A DNA stretch of 5,985 bases from Azonexaceae bacterium (GTDB taxonomy: Bacteria; Pseudomonadota; Gammaproteobacteria; Burkholderiales; Rhodocyclaceae), in contig SSTB01000033.1 in NCBI GenBank assembly GCA_009469665.1, positions 1-5,985 on the forward strand, read 5' to 3'. The notes beneath the pieces are model-generated. The model saw only the letters and a program-made list of their open reading frames with translations. It had not been told where the DNA came from and did not search any database. Of this stretch, positions 5,319 to 5,985 are shown in pieces (within the stretch, counting starts at the first letter, position 1; each line of letters opens with the position of its first letter). Position numbers and translations under genes: made by a program.

Positions 5319-5786
5319 ATGCAAGCTCGCTTTTCCCTGTCTATCCTCTTGGCCATCATGGCCACAGCAAGCGCTCCAGCCCAGGCTGATGCGCTGACCG
5401 GCTTCCTCGCGGAGGCGGCCGCACGCCTCGTGGGTAGAGCCGGCCATGCGGTTCTCTCAACCGTGATCGACGCACCCCACAAAGAATCGGACGCGGATCG
5501 AAGGATCCGTGAGAACGCCGAAATCGAGAAGGCTGCCGAGCACCTGTTGGCTCAGTATCCGGAAGACGAACGCGAAGCAAGAAGGCCCGAGATCATGATG
5601 CAGCTGACGCGGGCCTATGTGCAGCCCGGGACCACCGAGGCGCGTCAAGGCCCCGTTCGTGACGATCAGACGAGTGTGGCGAACACGCTTTTTGATTTGT
5701 CTGCCGGAGCGGCCGCGGCGGCCTTCGGAAACCACATGATGATCGAAAGCGCGGCCCGCGGTGCCTTGCTGCGGCGGCGGTTCTAG
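5319..5786 (+). CDS. 155-residue exported protein of unknown function
   Basis: The ATG at 5319 has the Shine-Dalgarno AAGGAG five bases upstream and gives a classic Sec signal peptide: a short basic start (MQAR), a hydrophobic core (FSLSILLAIMATA) and a signal peptidase I site after SAPAQA (cleavage predicted after residue 23). The 132-residue mature protein is probably periplasmic and largely helical: LTGFLAEAAARLVGRAGHAV, then a highly charged stretch (KESDADRRIRENAEIEKAAE; PEDEREARRPE), then a small-residue segment (LFDLSAGAAAAAFGNHM) and a basic C-terminus (ALLRRRF). It has no cysteine in the mature part and no lipobox. No family is recognised. It sits alone between leader B and a terminator. 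A role in the envelope, perhaps with the 62-residue membrane protein upstream, is inference from position only. Confidence 0.75.
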   Translation: MQARFSLSILLAIMATASAPAQADALTGFLAEAAARLVGRAGHAVLSTVIDAPHKESDADRRIRENAEIEKAAEHLLAQYPEDEREARRPEIMMQLTRAYVQPGTTEARQGPVRDDQTSVANTLFDLSAGAAAAAFGNHMMIESAARGALLRRRF

Positions 5787-5827
5787 TTCATCCCGGCGGC
5801 GACGCTTCCCTACGCCAGGCGTTTTAC

Positions 5828-5849
5828 CTCCCCCTTTTGGGGGTCTTTT
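5828..5849 (+). terminator. Intrinsic terminator after the exported-protein gene
   Basis: CCCCC (5830-5834) pairs with GGGGG (5839-5843) around TTTT and is followed by TCTTTTC. It lies 44 bp after the stop codon. A small palindrome, ACGCCAGGCGT, precedes it near 5813-5823. Confidence 0.75.
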
Positions 5850-5870
5850 CGAGGGTGTTTCGAGCGCCCT

Positions 5871-5985
5871 GGAAAAGGCCTCACAAGTTTTTGGCTGCTT
5901 GCAGCCCGTCCCTTACGGATTCGGACGTGATCGAAATCCGCTGTATCGCCCCATGGCGATTTCCCGAAACGGGGTACTTTTCCCG
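5871..5985 (+). promoter_or_regulatory. Structured leader C (cut by the window end)
   Basis: It repeats leader B from GGAAAAG (5871-5877; compare 5167-5173) onward. Stems: GGCTG/CAGCC (5893-5897/5902-5906); CGTCC/GGACG (5907-5911/5923-5927, 11-base loop as in B); the linker CCGCT (5938-5942); and ATCGCC/GGCGAT (5945-5950/5955-5960), which occupies the place of GTCGC/GCGAC in B with a different sequence. The final GGGGTAC (5971-5977) followed by CCCG at the edge resembles the 5' arm and inner stem of the GACA hairpin. By analogy, a small gene should start within roughly 60 bp beyond the window. Confidence 0.6.
5902..5942 (+). repeat. Direct repeat, copy 2 (leader C)
   Basis: This is the partner of 5195-5234, sharing blocks of 17 and 14 identical bases and the CCGCT linker. 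The two copies lie 707 bases apart, on either side of the exported-protein gene, in the same orientation. Confidence 0.85.

Overview
The window is GC-rich bacterial DNA. Its strong Shine-Dalgarno sequences, hairpin-plus-U terminators and a DinG helicase of E. coli type (715 residues, near the 716 of the E. coli protein) suggest a proteobacterium, most likely gamma or beta. Apart from dinG and a small HTH protein I recognise no gene. The mix of short orphan genes, small membrane or exported proteins and a dinG/HTH pair looks like accessory DNA (genomic island, integrative element or plasmid). No integrase, transposase, conjugation gene, tRNA or CRISPR array is visible, so that is inference.

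Layout. Positions 1-190 hold the probable 3' end of a plus-strand gene, an overlapping 30-codon ORF with a perfect Shine-Dalgarno, and a hairpin that may terminate them. Positions 274-786 (+) encode a multi-span membrane protein. Facing it, a five-gene minus-strand run goes from 4261 down to 799: orf146, orf80, orf90, dinG and an XRE/Cro-type HTH gene. Two of its junctions overlap (13 bp and 4 bp), so it probably forms one transcription unit. A long GC-rich inverted repeat lies between orf90 and dinG.

Positions 4262-5985 are the most interesting part. After a gene-poor divergent region come two small plus-strand genes, a 62-residue membrane protein (4913-5101) and a 155-residue exported protein (5319-5786). 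They are separated by clear intrinsic terminators, and each is preceded by a long, densely structured leader. A third leader begins at about 5871 and runs off the window. The leaders share an order of hairpins and a linker, CCGCT. In the two complete leaders, the last hairpin (GACA loop) has a 3' arm that can pair instead with the start-codon region of its own gene: 8 bp in the first, 7 bp in the second, with different sequences but the same geometry. This looks like a family of translational RNA switches repeated ahead of small envelope-protein genes. I know of no described family it matches, but I could not search. Folding, covariation and expression tests would decide.
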